Source: Bordetella parapertussis (GTDB lineage Bacteria > Pseudomonadota > Gammaproteobacteria > Burkholderiales > Burkholderiaceae_B). From it: 33,295 nucleotides of DNA. Positions 1 through 8,051 of this stretch are shown piece after piece. The translations under genes and the position numbers were made by a program. Every line of letters begins with the position of its first letter. Positions within the stretch are counted from its first letter, which is position 1. The DNA is taken from contig CAMBZR010000034.1 in the NCBI GenBank assembly GCA_945872285.1, forward strand, positions 1 to 33,295, read 5' to 3'. The notes under the pieces were generated by a model. It worked only from the letters and a program-made list of their open reading frames with translations. It was not told the DNA's origin and did no database searches.

Positions 1-66
1 TTCATTGGCAAAGACATTACGTACGGCTTTACTGATGTTCATCATTTCGTCACTTTAAAGTCATAA
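1..66 (+). CDS. C-terminal tail of an unidentified upstream gene (partial)
   Basis: An open frame runs from the first base of the window to a TAA at 64-66, encoding about 21 residues ending in HHFVTLKS. The stop lies 23 nt before the aminotransferase start, and the ribosome-binding region of that next gene follows at once, as expected for two genes of one operon. The fragment is too short to identify a family. It could also be a chance open frame; the spacing and orientation are the only support. Confidence 0.4.
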   Translation, partial: FIGKDITYGFTDVHHFVTLKS

Positions 67-89
67 AAAGGAGTTTTCGAGGCAAAACT

Positions 90-1754
90 ATGACTGATCA
101 ATTTTTGAATGTTATGCAATATGTTGCTGCAGCTGCCGTGGGTCTTTGGTTGTTGTTGCGCATCAAGCAACGTCTGCAGTTGTCGGTGGCTAAATATCCG
201 TCTTTGGGTGGCCACCTGCGCTGGGCTAAGCGCATCACCCGTTGGGTACCTGGTTACTCGTACGCCGACGACAAATGGTTTGACGCCGATGGGGCGCCGC
301 AAGAGGTCGCGCTTGCGCGGCGTCAGGCGCTTGCCTCGCTGGGCAATGATCTGCGGTCGCGCAGCGCGTTGACCCTGGCGCATACAGCCGCTAGCAAACC
401 GATGATCTCTGACTTGCAATTCATCAGCAACTATCGGGTGCCCTATCAGTTTCGTGAAGTGTTGCAGCAGCACATTCAATTGGGTAGCTTCTGGACGAGC
501 AGTGATGGCGTCTGGCTGACCGACATGGATGGGAATCGCTTGATTGATGTGACGGGCTCGTATGGTGTGAACCTGTTCGGCTTGGATTTTTATAAGTCTT
601 GTATCGAAGATGGGAGCAAGCTGGTGCGCGATCTGGGCCCGGTCTTGGGCTCGTATCATCCTTGCGTGCTCGACAATATCCGACGCTTGTGTGCGATTTC
701 TGGAAAGGACGAGGTTTCGTTTCATATGTCGGGCACCGAGGCGGTGATGCAAGCCGTGCGTCTGGCGCGCTATCAAACCGGTCGTCAAAAAATTGTTCGC
801 TTTACGAGCGCGTATCACGGCTGGTGGGACGATGTACAACCGGGGCCGGGCAATCCAATGCCGCCCTCTAAGCACACGCTGACGCTGCGCGAAATGCACG
901 AAAACACGTTGCGAGTCCTTCGCAATCGCCGCGATATCGCTTGCGTACTGGTCAATCCGATACAAGCCATGCATCCCAACCAAGCGGCACCCACAGACTC
1001 GACTCTGGTCGACGGCGGGCGTCGGGCGAATTATGACCGCGAAGCGTATACCGCGTGGCTCAAAGAACTGCGCGAGGTGTGCGCCGAGCGAGGCATCATC
1101 TTTATTTTGGATGAAGTCTTTTTGGGCTTTAGGCTTGCCCCAGGCGGTGCTCAAGAATATTTCGGTATCGATGCTGACATGGTCACCTACGGCAAGACGC
1201 TGGGCGGCGGTTTGCCGATTGGCATTCTGTGTGGCAAGAAAAATCTTATGGCACGTTTCTATGCCGAGCACCCGGCGGATATCTGCTTTGCCCGAGGCAC
1301 CTTCAATGCTCACCCCTACGTCATGGGTGCGATGAATGTGTTCTTGCATCGCCAAGACACCCCGGCAGTTCAAAAGCTTTATGCAGAGCTGGAAACAACC
1401 TGGGACACGCGCAAGACTCGGCTGAACGACCTGCTCAAGCGTGAAGGTCTGCCACTGCGTGTCGAGGCCATGTCGACCGTGTGGACCGTGCTGTACGACG
1501 TGCCAAGCCGCTTTAACTGGCTGTTGCAGTTTTATATGCGGCGCGAAGGAATTGCCCTGAGTTGGGTCGGTACGGGAAGACTGATTTTTAGTCTGAACTT
1601 TACAGATGCGGATTTTGATGATTTCTGCCAACGCTTTGTGCGTGCTGGCCATCAGATGGCTGCCGGCGCTTGGTGGTGGACGCCGCAAGGGCAGACAAAC
1701 AAACAAATTCGACGCCGTATGTTGTTAGAGATGGTGCAGCAAACTAAGCTGTGA
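90..1754 (+). CDS. Membrane-anchored class III (glutamate-1-semialdehyde-type) aminotransferase
   Basis: A PLP-dependent fold-type I aminotransferase of class III, 554 aa. The PLP Asp lies in DEVFLGF (D341) and the Schiff-base Lys in YGKTLGGG (K369); SGTEA near residue 215 is a phosphate-binding motif. Usual family length is about 430-460 aa; the extra length is mainly an N-terminal part with a hydrophobic helix at about residues 8-24 (AAAAVGLWLLL), suggesting a cytoplasmic-face membrane anchor. The ATG at 90 has a GAGG about 7 nt upstream. The amino acceptor cannot be read from sequence. Membrane anchoring and the nearby glycosyltransferase and membrane protein hint at a lipid-linked substrate, which is inference. 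The gene converges on the next one with an inverted repeat between them. Confidence 0.8.
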   Translation: MTDQFLNVMQYVAAAAVGLWLLLRIKQRLQLSVAKYPSLGGHLRWAKRITRWVPGYSYADDKWFDADGAPQEVALARRQALASLGNDLRSRSALTLAHTAASKPMISDLQFISNYRVPYQFREVLQQHIQLGSFWTSSDGVWLTDMDGNRLIDVTGSYGVNLFGLDFYKSCIEDGSKLVRDLGPVLGSYHPCVLDNIRRLCAISGKDEVSFHMSGTEAVMQAVRLARYQTGRQKIVRFTSAYHGWWDDVQPGPGNPMPPSKHTLTLREMHENTLRVLRNRRDIACVLVNPIQAMHPNQAAPTDSTLVDGGRRANYDREAYTAWLKELREVCAERGIIFILDEVFLGFRLAPGGAQEYFGIDADMVTYGKTLGGGLPIGILCGKKNLMARFYAEHPADICFARGTFNAHPYVMGAMNVFLHRQDTPAVQKLYAELETTWDTRKTRLNDLLKREGLPLRVEAMSTVWTVLYDVPSRFNWLLQFYMRREGIALSWVGTGRLIFSLNFTDADFDDFCQRFVRAGHQMAAGAWWWTPQGQTNKQIRRRMLLEMVQQTKL

Positions 1755-1804
1755 AGTCCTGCTGGTTGGTGGCAATCAGTAGCTTCTAGCATGATGACGA
1801 GGGT

Positions 1805-1850
1805 AATCAGAGACTTCAAGCGTCGGATGTCTGAACTGAAGTCTCTGATT
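1805..1850. terminator. Inverted repeat, probable bidirectional terminator
   Basis: Perfect 14-bp arms AATCAGAGACTTCA (1805-1818) and TGAAGTCTCTGATT (1837-1850) are separated by an 18-nt loop. They lie between two convergent genes that stop at 1754 and 1860. No U-tract follows on either strand, so an intrinsic terminator is plausible but not certain. Confidence 0.5.
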
Positions 1851-1859
1851 GGATCCGAC

Positions 1860-2468
1860 TTAATGCGACTGAATATGTGGCATGGGATCAATCAACTCAC
1901 CACGCATTAAATAAAGGGGTGAGCGACGGTACAGCATGACATCATGCACAGGGTCAGTTAAGATTTTTAAAGCCCAGGCAAACGCCGCTTTGAAGCTCTC
2001 TTTGGCACAAAGTTGAGCGACTCTGAACAACAAACCAGCAACGCCCAAAAAGAGCCAAGCCATGCCCACAATGCGCACGGTCGTATCTTCATAGGCCTCA
2101 GGGACTGCCCAAGTGATCAGTGAGGGCTGAAGGTAGGCCAGCACAGGGATCGCCGCCCAGATTGATAGCAACACAATCTTACGATGTAAGTTATAGCCCA
2201 CCTTGATTTCTTCTTTATGCTCGTGTGTCGCTTGGTTGACGTGATCGTAGCCCTTGGGCTCAAAAAAGAAGTGGCCTGATTGACGTGTTGTCATGGCAAC
2301 TAACCAAGCAACAAGCGATGCTGCGACTGGATTAATGAACAGGAGCACATAGGATACTAAAAACGAAAGCGCGCTGACTAAGTGCAGGCTTTGATTAATA
2401 CGACTGTGGTGATAATAGCGGTGATCATCCCAGCGCTGTATTTTTAAGGTGTTGAGCAATTCTTTCAT
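1860..2468 (-). CDS. Small integral membrane protein, DUF962/Mpo1-like (tentative)
   Basis: A 202-aa protein with about four hydrophobic segments (residues about 28-58, 98-120, 130-150 and a weaker one near 165). The first half has a His-rich pattern, YYHHSRINQSLH, followed after a membrane segment by GHFFFEPKG. This resembles the H..N..H and GHxxFE layout of the DUF962/Mpo1 family, whose yeast member is an Fe(II)-dependent dioxygenase of 2-hydroxy fatty acids. The C-terminal half has no motif I recognise. It is transcribed divergently from the Pho-box-preceded GT4 gene. A role in lipid modification is inference; the family call is a resemblance only. Confidence 0.55.
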   Translation of the reverse strand: MKELLNTLKIQRWDDHRYYHHSRINQSLHLVSALSFLVSYVLLFINPVAASLVAWLVAMTTRQSGHFFFEPKGYDHVNQATHEHKEEIKVGYNLHRKIVLLSIWAAIPVLAYLQPSLITWAVPEAYEDTTVRIVGMAWLFLGVAGLLFRVAQLCAKESFKAAFAWALKILTDPVHDVMLYRRSPLYLMRGELIDPMPHIQSH

Positions 2469-2603
2469 CGTGATCCCTTGGGTTGTCTGTGTCGCAAATC
2501 AAATAGTTGTGGGCGACGCCTAGGGTCAGATTATTTCAGAAGCGTCGCGCCAAAAGATGAATTTTTGATGACAATCATGTTGCAGTTTATTTTCAAAGGC
2601 TTG

Positions 2604-2621
2604 CTGTCATCGAACGGTTAC
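2604..2621 (+). promoter_or_regulatory. Pho-box-like site upstream of the GT4 gene
   Basis: CTGTCAT (2604-2610), four bases, then CGGTTAC (2615-2621) matches the PhoB pattern of two CTGTCAT/C half-sites at 11-nt period: 7/7 in the first and 5/7 in the second. It lies 55 nt before the ATG of the + strand glycosyltransferase. On the other strand, 2567-2585 contains a weaker TTGTCAT-based site facing the membrane protein gene. Confidence 0.55.
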
Positions 2622-2676
2622 ATAAGTTGATTACAGTGGAACGCATACTCGAAAACGCTAGTATGGAAGAGCTAAG

Positions 2677-3927
2677 ATGACCGAATACGCCCCCATTCAA
2701 GTCGATCGCATCTATCCTGACAAACCTAGTCTGAGAATCGCGTTGGTGACAGAAACCTATCCACCAGATATCAATGGGGTCGCGCACACTGTTTCAAAGA
2801 TCGTAGAGGGCTTGCGTGCGCGTGGGCATGAACTCATGTTGGTCAGGCCTAGGAATCATAGTGATCACGAGGCAGCAGTTGATTCGCGCTATCAAGAGGT
2901 ATTAGTGCGTGGCGCGCCGATTCCAATGTACAAACAACTGCGTATGGGGTTGCCAGCGCAAGGCGCGCTGCAAAAACTATGGCTTAAGCAGCGACCCGAT
3001 CTCGTGCATATCGCCACAGAAGGTCCTTTGGGATGGTCCGCTTCACGTGCAGCGCGCAAGCTCAAAATACCAACGAGTTCAGACTTCAGAACGAACTTTC
3101 ATGCTTATAGTCAGTTCTATGGCTTTGGCTGGCTCAAGGGCGCAATTGTGGCCTACATGCGCAAATTTCATAATGCAACGCACTGCACAATGGTGCCGAC
3201 CCAAGGCTTGATGGCCGAGCTTTCCAAGATCGGTTTTAATCGCTTGATGGTCGTACCGCGTGGTGTGGATACAGAAAACTTTTCGCCCGAAAAACGAGAT
3301 GAGTCCATGCGTCAGAGCTGGGGCGCGACAGCAGACACACAGGTGCTGCTCTCCGTTGGACGTCTAGCGGTTGAAAAAAATCTAGATATCGTTGTTCGCT
3401 GTTTTAAAGTCTTGCAAGCGCAGGGGCTACCAGTAAAACTAGTCATCGTCGGAGACGGTCCACTGCGTCACGCCCTTGAACGCAGTATCCCTGAAGCGAT
3501 CTTTGCGGGTACGCGTACCGGCCAGGATCTGGCGAAGCACTACGCCAGCGCAGATTTGTTTATCTTTCCGAGTCTGACAGAGACCTTTGGTAACGTGACG
3601 ATTGAGGCGATGGCAAGTGGCTTGGCGGTAGTCGCTTACAACCATGCCGCAGCGGGGCAGTTAATCGAACATAAGCGCAACGGTATGGTCCTTGCGCCTA
3701 ATCAAGAGGAGCAGCTTTTCGAGGCCGCCCGACAAATCGTTGAAGACGCTGCCTTACGCACTCAAATACAAGTCGCAGCGCGTCAAACTGCGGTGGATCG
3801 CGATTGGAGTTCGGTGATCACGCGTACCGAGGGCATTTTTAGATCATTGATCGCGAACGAGGATCCCAGTGCCGTTCTGGCAACCTCGAAGGCTAAGACA
3901 ACAGCTTTACCTGAGGCGCTGAGCTAA
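2677..3927 (+). CDS. GT4-family glycosyltransferase, MgtA/SqdX-like
   Basis: A 416-aa retaining glycosyltransferase of the GT-B fold. The N-terminal acceptor domain begins near residue 25 with ALVTETYPPDINGVAHTV, the usual first strand and loop of this family. The donor domain has SVGRLAVEKN near residue 228, VGDGP, and ETFGNVTIE near residue 310, which is the E-x7-E nucleotide-sugar motif. Similar proteins include SqdX sulfoquinovosyltransferases and mannosyl- or glucosyltransferases acting on diacylglycerol. With a Pho-box-like site upstream and a PlcP-like phospholipase elsewhere in the window, I infer a role in phosphorus-free glycolipid synthesis. Donor and acceptor are not determined; cell-surface polysaccharide synthesis is the main alternative. 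The product is probably cytoplasmic and membrane-associated. Confidence 0.8.
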   Translation: MTEYAPIQVDRIYPDKPSLRIALVTETYPPDINGVAHTVSKIVEGLRARGHELMLVRPRNHSDHEAAVDSRYQEVLVRGAPIPMYKQLRMGLPAQGALQKLWLKQRPDLVHIATEGPLGWSASRAARKLKIPTSSDFRTNFHAYSQFYGFGWLKGAIVAYMRKFHNATHCTMVPTQGLMAELSKIGFNRLMVVPRGVDTENFSPEKRDESMRQSWGATADTQVLLSVGRLAVEKNLDIVVRCFKVLQAQGLPVKLVIVGDGPLRHALERSIPEAIFAGTRTGQDLAKHYASADLFIFPSLTETFGNVTIEAMASGLAVVAYNHAAAGQLIEHKRNGMVLAPNQEEQLFEAARQIVEDAALRTQIQVAARQTAVDRDWSSVITRTEGIFRSLIANEDPSAVLATSKAKTTALPEALS

Positions 3928-3933
3928 CGAAAA

Positions 3934-3968
3934 CCGTTGTCTTGCGAGCGCACGCGCTGCACTAACGG
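3934..3968. terminator. Possible bidirectional terminator between convergent genes
   Basis: CCGTT at 3934-3938 can pair with AACGG at 3964-3968, and an inner GC-rich segment (GAGCGC/GCGCT around 3945-3959) can extend the stem with interruptions. It sits where the + strand glycosyltransferase and the 18-gene - strand run meet. The helix is imperfect and no U-tract is visible. Confidence 0.3.
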
Positions 3969-4627
3969 CAGAGCTCTGCGTAGTTTGCAAAGCTCGCTGC
4001 AACTGAGTACTGTCGCACTGAGTCATCGCCATAGCCGCTGCAATGAAAAACAAAGGGTATGCCGCAGTTTCTTGCACAGAGCGCGTCGACGTGTGTATCT
4101 CCAATCAACAGACAGTTGCCAGCCTTGGCTTGTAACGCGTCAATTGTGGTGAGTAAGGGCAACGGGTGAGGCTTGGGATGCGCGGTCGTATCGCCGCCCG
4201 TTACAACCGTAAAGTACGAGGACAACCCATGTCGTTCAAGCGCCTGCTTAGCCGACTTCTCAAGCTTATTGGTGCATACGGCTAAGTGGTGACCTTGCGA
4301 AAGTAATTGTTCGAGCAAAGCCAAGACGTTTGGATATAGAAACGAATGGTCGTGCGCTTGACGCGCGTAGTGCGTCAGGTATGCCTGTTGGATTTCTTCG
4401 GCGGCCACCGCGGGTGCCTGCACGAGCGCTATCACTGAGGCCAAAATGTCAGGCAGCGGGCCATATAAGTTCGGAATCACTTGTTCAGGCGCCAGTGTCT
4501 GAAAACCACAGTCAATCAGCGCTTGGTTCGCGGCACGCCGAATATCGGGCTCGGTATGCATGAGCGTGCCATCAAGGTCAAAGACGATGGCCGAGCAGCC
4601 ATTGACAAGTTCTTTGGCTGTCTTCAT
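3962..4627 (-). CDS. HAD-superfamily phosphatase, Gph/PGP-like
   Basis: A 221-aa HAD phosphatase with all four motifs: FDLDGTL (nucleophile D17, acid D19), CTNK for motif II, the Lys in HPKPHP for motif III, and IGDTHVDALCA for motif IV. The cap insertion after motif I is helical, as in phosphoglycolate phosphatase and related subclass I enzymes. It is the last gene of the - strand run and overlaps the phosphonate monoester hydrolase by 4 nt (ATGA), so the two are translationally coupled. I infer that it releases Pi from a phosphomonoester produced upstream in the pathway. It lacks a clear signature of phosphonoacetaldehyde hydrolase (PhnX), so I do not call it that; the substrate is open. 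Confidence 0.8.
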   Translation of the reverse strand: MKTAKELVNGCSAIVFDLDGTLMHTEPDIRRAANQALIDCGFQTLAPEQVIPNLYGPLPDILASVIALVQAPAVAAEEIQQAYLTHYARQAHDHSFLYPNVLALLEQLLSQGHHLAVCTNKLEKSAKQALERHGLSSYFTVVTGGDTTAHPKPHPLPLLTTIDALQAKAGNCLLIGDTHVDALCARNCGIPFVFHCSGYGDDSVRQYSVAASFANYAELCR

Positions 4628-6168
4628 AGCCTGGATACCAAACCAGCCGGTGTTGCCGCATAGCCAGTCAGCGTGCGGTCGGCGTGTAAGAGTTTCCAGT
4701 CGAGCATTTTTTGGGTCATTTTTAATAACTCGAGGGTATAGCTTGGGTCTTGCGCAACGTTATGCAGCTGTGACGGATCTTTTGTCAGATCAAAAAATAG
4801 CGGCGGCAGGGCTGCAAAATGAACATACTTGTACTGATCATTCTGAATCACTGAAAGCGCGCACTGATCCATTGACAAGCCTAAAAAATCTTCTGGTTTT
4901 GAATAGAAGATATTTCTAAAATCAAATTCATAATGCACTTCAGTGCGCCAGTCGGCAGGCGCGATGCCGGTTTGTATAAAGGGCAACAACGAGTCGCCGT
5001 CACAAGTTCTGGGGATTGGCCGCTCGAGCCAGCTCAAGATCGTGGGCATGGTGTCAATTGTTTCGGTAAAGTTCTCAACAATATTGCCGCGCGTGTCATC
5101 CGCCTCGGGGTTCGGGTCACGAACAATCATTGGGATATGAAAGCTCTGATCAAAGTAGCCAAGCTTACCTAGCAAATGATGATCGCCCAATTGCTCGCCA
5201 TGATCGCTTGTCAGCACGATTAAAGTGTTATCCCACTGACCTGTCTTTTTTAAGTACTTAAAAACGCGCCCAATGTGATGGTCGACCTCAGACATCAGGC
5301 CATAGTATGTGGCGCGCATCTGACGGACTTCAGCCTCTTGCATGTCTGCGCCAAGTCCTTGGCCGTTTTCAAAGAAGCGACGACGTTCGATGGATTGAAG
5401 ATAAAAGTCTAGTAGGGGATGTTGCGCCGCTTCAAGGTCTTTGCTTGCGGCCCGAATCGGCGGTGGGCAGTCTTTTGGGTCATACATCTCGTGGTAGGGT
5501 GCCGCAGCGCTAAAGGGCGGGTGAGGGCGGTAGTAGCCAAGATGCAAGAACCAAGGCTTCTTCTCTGTTCCTTGTAGGTATTCGAGCGCCCGGTCTGTGA
5601 ACCAAGTGGTGTCGGATAAATGTGCAGGGACCACGCTTGGTTCAGCCGTTGCGCCGATATCAGCTTCGGTGCCGCCCTGTGGCAACCAGATGTCGGTAGG
5701 CACTTTTGGCATGGCAAAGCCCTGTGAGGCAAGCCAGGCAAAGTAGGCCTCCATTTTTAGCCCCCATGAGCCGACTGGGCGCCAGCCCTCCATGTCTGCC
5801 CCTAAGACTTTAAAGCGTGGGTCTTGGGCGTGTGTGTCGCGCGGGTCGGGGGTGGTGGTGGTGTAGCCGACTAAGGCGGGTTCATAGCCAGCCTTGCGTA
5901 CTTCTTTTGCAATATTCGTGTGACGGGCATCGAGTGGGATCGTGTTTTGTACCGCGCGGTGGTTCATCATGTAAAGACCGGTCAGCATTGAGGCACGACC
6001 CGGGCCGCACGGAACGGCTTGCGTGTAGTGCTTCGCGAAGGTGACACCCTCACTGGCTAAGGCTTCAATGTTTGGGGTCTGAATGACGGGATGCCCAAGA
6101 TTTTTGAGCGTATCGCCACGCCATTGATCGACCACAATCAGTAAGACATTTTTTTGTTTGGTTGTCAT
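4624..6168 (-). CDS. Phosphonate monoester hydrolase/phosphodiesterase (alkaline phosphatase superfamily, formylglycine type)
   Basis: A 514-aa metal-dependent hydrolase closely resembling the Rhizobium and Burkholderia caryophylli phosphonate monoester hydrolases (PMH/PehA). C54 in PCGPGR is the CxPxR cysteine that becomes formylglycine. Other expected active-site residues are present: D14, Y102 and T104 in the YTTTTPDPR stretch, H216 in YYRPHPPF, D322-H323 in SDHGEQLGD and K335. Characterised members cleave phosphonate monoesters and phosphate diesters and also hydrolyse sulfates promiscuously. No signal peptide is visible, so it acts in the cytoplasm, after import. It follows the oligopeptide-type importer and overlaps the HAD gene. 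A formylglycine-generating enzyme is required and is not in this window. The Shine-Dalgarno sequence is weak. Confidence 0.9.
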   Translation of the reverse strand: MTTKQKNVLLIVVDQWRGDTLKNLGHPVIQTPNIEALASEGVTFAKHYTQAVPCGPGRASMLTGLYMMNHRAVQNTIPLDARHTNIAKEVRKAGYEPALVGYTTTTPDPRDTHAQDPRFKVLGADMEGWRPVGSWGLKMEAYFAWLASQGFAMPKVPTDIWLPQGGTEADIGATAEPSVVPAHLSDTTWFTDRALEYLQGTEKKPWFLHLGYYRPHPPFSAAAPYHEMYDPKDCPPPIRAASKDLEAAQHPLLDFYLQSIERRRFFENGQGLGADMQEAEVRQMRATYYGLMSEVDHHIGRVFKYLKKTGQWDNTLIVLTSDHGEQLGDHHLLGKLGYFDQSFHIPMIVRDPNPEADDTRGNIVENFTETIDTMPTILSWLERPIPRTCDGDSLLPFIQTGIAPADWRTEVHYEFDFRNIFYSKPEDFLGLSMDQCALSVIQNDQYKYVHFAALPPLFFDLTKDPSQLHNVAQDPSYTLELLKMTQKMLDWKLLHADRTLTGYAATPAGLVSRL

Positions 6169-6191
6169 AAGATGAATTCGTAAGAAATAAG

Positions 6192-7064
6192 TTAGCGCAA
6201 AGTTGGATCCAGCCTGTCACGCAACCAGTCACCGGTCAGACTGATTGAGAAGGTGGTCAACACAATGACGCAGCTCGGAGCGAGCAAAATCCAAGGGGCC
6301 GTTTGCAAATATTCTCGACCATAGCCGACCATATTGCCTAGACTAGTCATTGGAGGCTGTACGCCTAAGCCTAAAAAAGACAGGCCAGATTCCAGCAAAA
6401 TCACTTCAGGAAAGGTAAGCGTCATACTGACGATCAGCGTGCTTGCGATATTGGGCAAAATATGTCGAAAATAAACCCGCCAAGAACTCGCGCCCAGTGC
6501 ATGCACAGCATTGGCATAGCCTTGTTCATTGGCCGCGATTGTGAGGCTGCGTGTGATGCGCGCGCTACGCTCCCAACCGTGGCAGCCCATTAAACAAATA
6601 AACAGTACTAGCGTGTTGCCAAAGAATGCTAACACTGCCAAGGCAATGATCATGAATGGGATTGATGCTTGAAAATCAATCAGCGTGAGCACGACCTGTT
6701 CAAGCCAACCTTTGAAGTGTGCGGCTAAAAATCCTAGCGTCAGACCAATCACAGCTGAAATCAAGGTACTGGCAAAGGCGATCAACAGACTCACTTGCAC
6801 CGAGATCAACAGTCTCGAAAGAACGTCGCGACCCAGCTCATCGGTACCCAGTAAGTGCTGGTCCGTACCGCCCAACCCAAGGGGTGGTTGCAGCCGTGCC
6901 TTTAGGTCAAGCGAAGTGTAGGTGTAGGGTGCTATTAGGTCTGCCAACGCCGCAATAATGAAGATCCCTAGGATCCAGGCAATCGCTACAAGGACGAGTG
7001 GCGGGTACTCTTGCCAAAAATAATGACGCGCAGTAGTTGGAGGTGAGGGTGCTAAGACTGCCAT
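6192..7064 (-). CDS. Peptide/nickel-type ABC transporter permease (DppC/OppC-like)
   Basis: A 290-aa inner-membrane permease. It has an N-terminal OppC-type segment with one helix (residues about 24-45), then GTDELGRDVLSRLL and five further helices, and an EAA-type loop near residue 195 (HALGASSWRVYFRHILPN). These are typical of the DppC/OppC subunit. It pairs with the DppB-like permease 52 nt upstream and follows the two ATPase genes. Its position directly before the phosphonate monoester hydrolase suggests a phosphonate or phosphate ester as cargo rather than an ordinary peptide; that is inference from context. Confidence 0.85.
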   Translation of the reverse strand: MAVLAPSPPTTARHYFWQEYPPLVLVAIAWILGIFIIAALADLIAPYTYTSLDLKARLQPPLGLGGTDQHLLGTDELGRDVLSRLLISVQVSLLIAFASTLISAVIGLTLGFLAAHFKGWLEQVVLTLIDFQASIPFMIIALAVLAFFGNTLVLFICLMGCHGWERSARITRSLTIAANEQGYANAVHALGASSWRVYFRHILPNIASTLIVSMTLTFPEVILLESGLSFLGLGVQPPMTSLGNMVGYGREYLQTAPWILLAPSCVIVLTTFSISLTGDWLRDRLDPTLR

Positions 7065-7116
7065 GGCGGATAACTTTTAAGAATGAAGGCTACGAGGATC
7101 AATTGTTTTCTAGCGA

Positions 7117-8049
7117 CTATTGATGTGCACCAGCGTTGGCGCGTAAGCGCGGATCGAACAAGCAGTAGATCGCATCGACGAGCAAGTTGGTTGCGACCAT
7201 ACTAACTGTGATGAGTAATAACGCCGCTTGAACCACAGCCAGATCACGATTGCCGACTGCAGAAACAGTGAGTCGACCTACTCCCGGCCATGAAAATACG
7301 CTTTCGACAACCACTGCGCCTGCGATGAGCCCTCCGAACATGAGTCCGGCGATCGTGATAATTGGCAACGCTGCGTTAGGCAGAGCATGACGAATCACAA
7401 CTTGCGACCAACGTAAGCCTTTAGCAGAGGCGGCCCGAATATAGGGTTGGCCTAAGACTTCTAACATCGACGATCGTGTGTAACGCGCCAGCACTGCCGC
7501 GCCGCCCACGGTCAAGGTCAAAACCGGCAATACCGCATGCTCGAAACCGCTGAACCCTCCGCTTGGTAGCCAACCAAGACTGACCGCAAAAATTAATACC
7601 AACAGCAGACCTAGAACGAAGCTTGGCAAGGTGTGACCGGCAACAGAAAAACTCATTACCAGACGATCCATCCAAGAGTTTCGGTGGAGGGCGGCGAAAA
7701 TTCCTGCCGGTATGCCAATCAACAGATTGAGAGCAAACGCTGGCAGTGCGAGGGCAAGCGTGGCCGGGATCGCCTCAAGCACAAGCCCCATCGCAGGGCT
7801 GGCATCGCGCATCGACACACCGAAGTTACCCTGCAGAATATTCATTAAGTAACCCCAAAACTGTTGCCACAGGGGTGCGTCAAGGCCCCAGCTTTCGCGA
7901 AAAGCGGCGATGGCTTCGGGTGGGGCATCGGCTGATAAAATCATCATGGCTGGGTCGCCCGACAAGCGCAAGATCGTGAAGGCAAAACCAACCACTAAGA
8001 AAATGGTCAGCAATGCACGCAAACTGCGAGACAACATGTATCGACCCAT
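7117..8049 (-). CDS. Peptide/nickel-type ABC transporter permease (DppB/OppB-like)
   Basis: A 310-aa inner-membrane permease of the DppB/OppB type. Helix 1 lies near residues 8-28 and is followed by the periplasmic DPA/WGLDAPLWQQFW pattern characteristic of this subunit. The EAA loop is AASAKGLRWSQVVIRHALPN near residue 205. I chose the ATG at 8049, which leaves 2 nt after the upstream ATPase stop. The frame stays open to an ATG at 8094, but starting there would overlap the ATPase and add 15 polar residues. Another ATG lies at 8037. Confidence 0.85.
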   Translation of the reverse strand: MGRYMLSRSLRALLTIFLVVGFAFTILRLSGDPAMMILSADAPPEAIAAFRESWGLDAPLWQQFWGYLMNILQGNFGVSMRDASPAMGLVLEAIPATLALALPAFALNLLIGIPAGIFAALHRNSWMDRLVMSFSVAGHTLPSFVLGLLLVLIFAVSLGWLPSGGFSGFEHAVLPVLTLTVGGAAVLARYTRSSMLEVLGQPYIRAASAKGLRWSQVVIRHALPNAALPIITIAGLMFGGLIAGAVVVESVFSWPGVGRLTVSAVGNRDLAVVQAALLLITVSMVATNLLVDAIYCLFDPRLRANAGAHQ

Positions 8050-8051
8050 GT

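Noticed and set aside
42..1706. A 554-codon open frame on the - strand, opposite the aminotransferase
   Set aside because: The + strand protein shows clear PLP and Lys motifs and a proper Shine-Dalgarno sequence; the antisense product has no recognisable domain and arises from codon bias.
3962..4627. Calling the HAD gene phosphonoacetaldehyde hydrolase (phnX)
   Set aside because: The sequence fits the Gph/PGP type; I see no PhnX-specific Schiff-base Lys pattern in the cap, and no phnW transaminase is adjacent.
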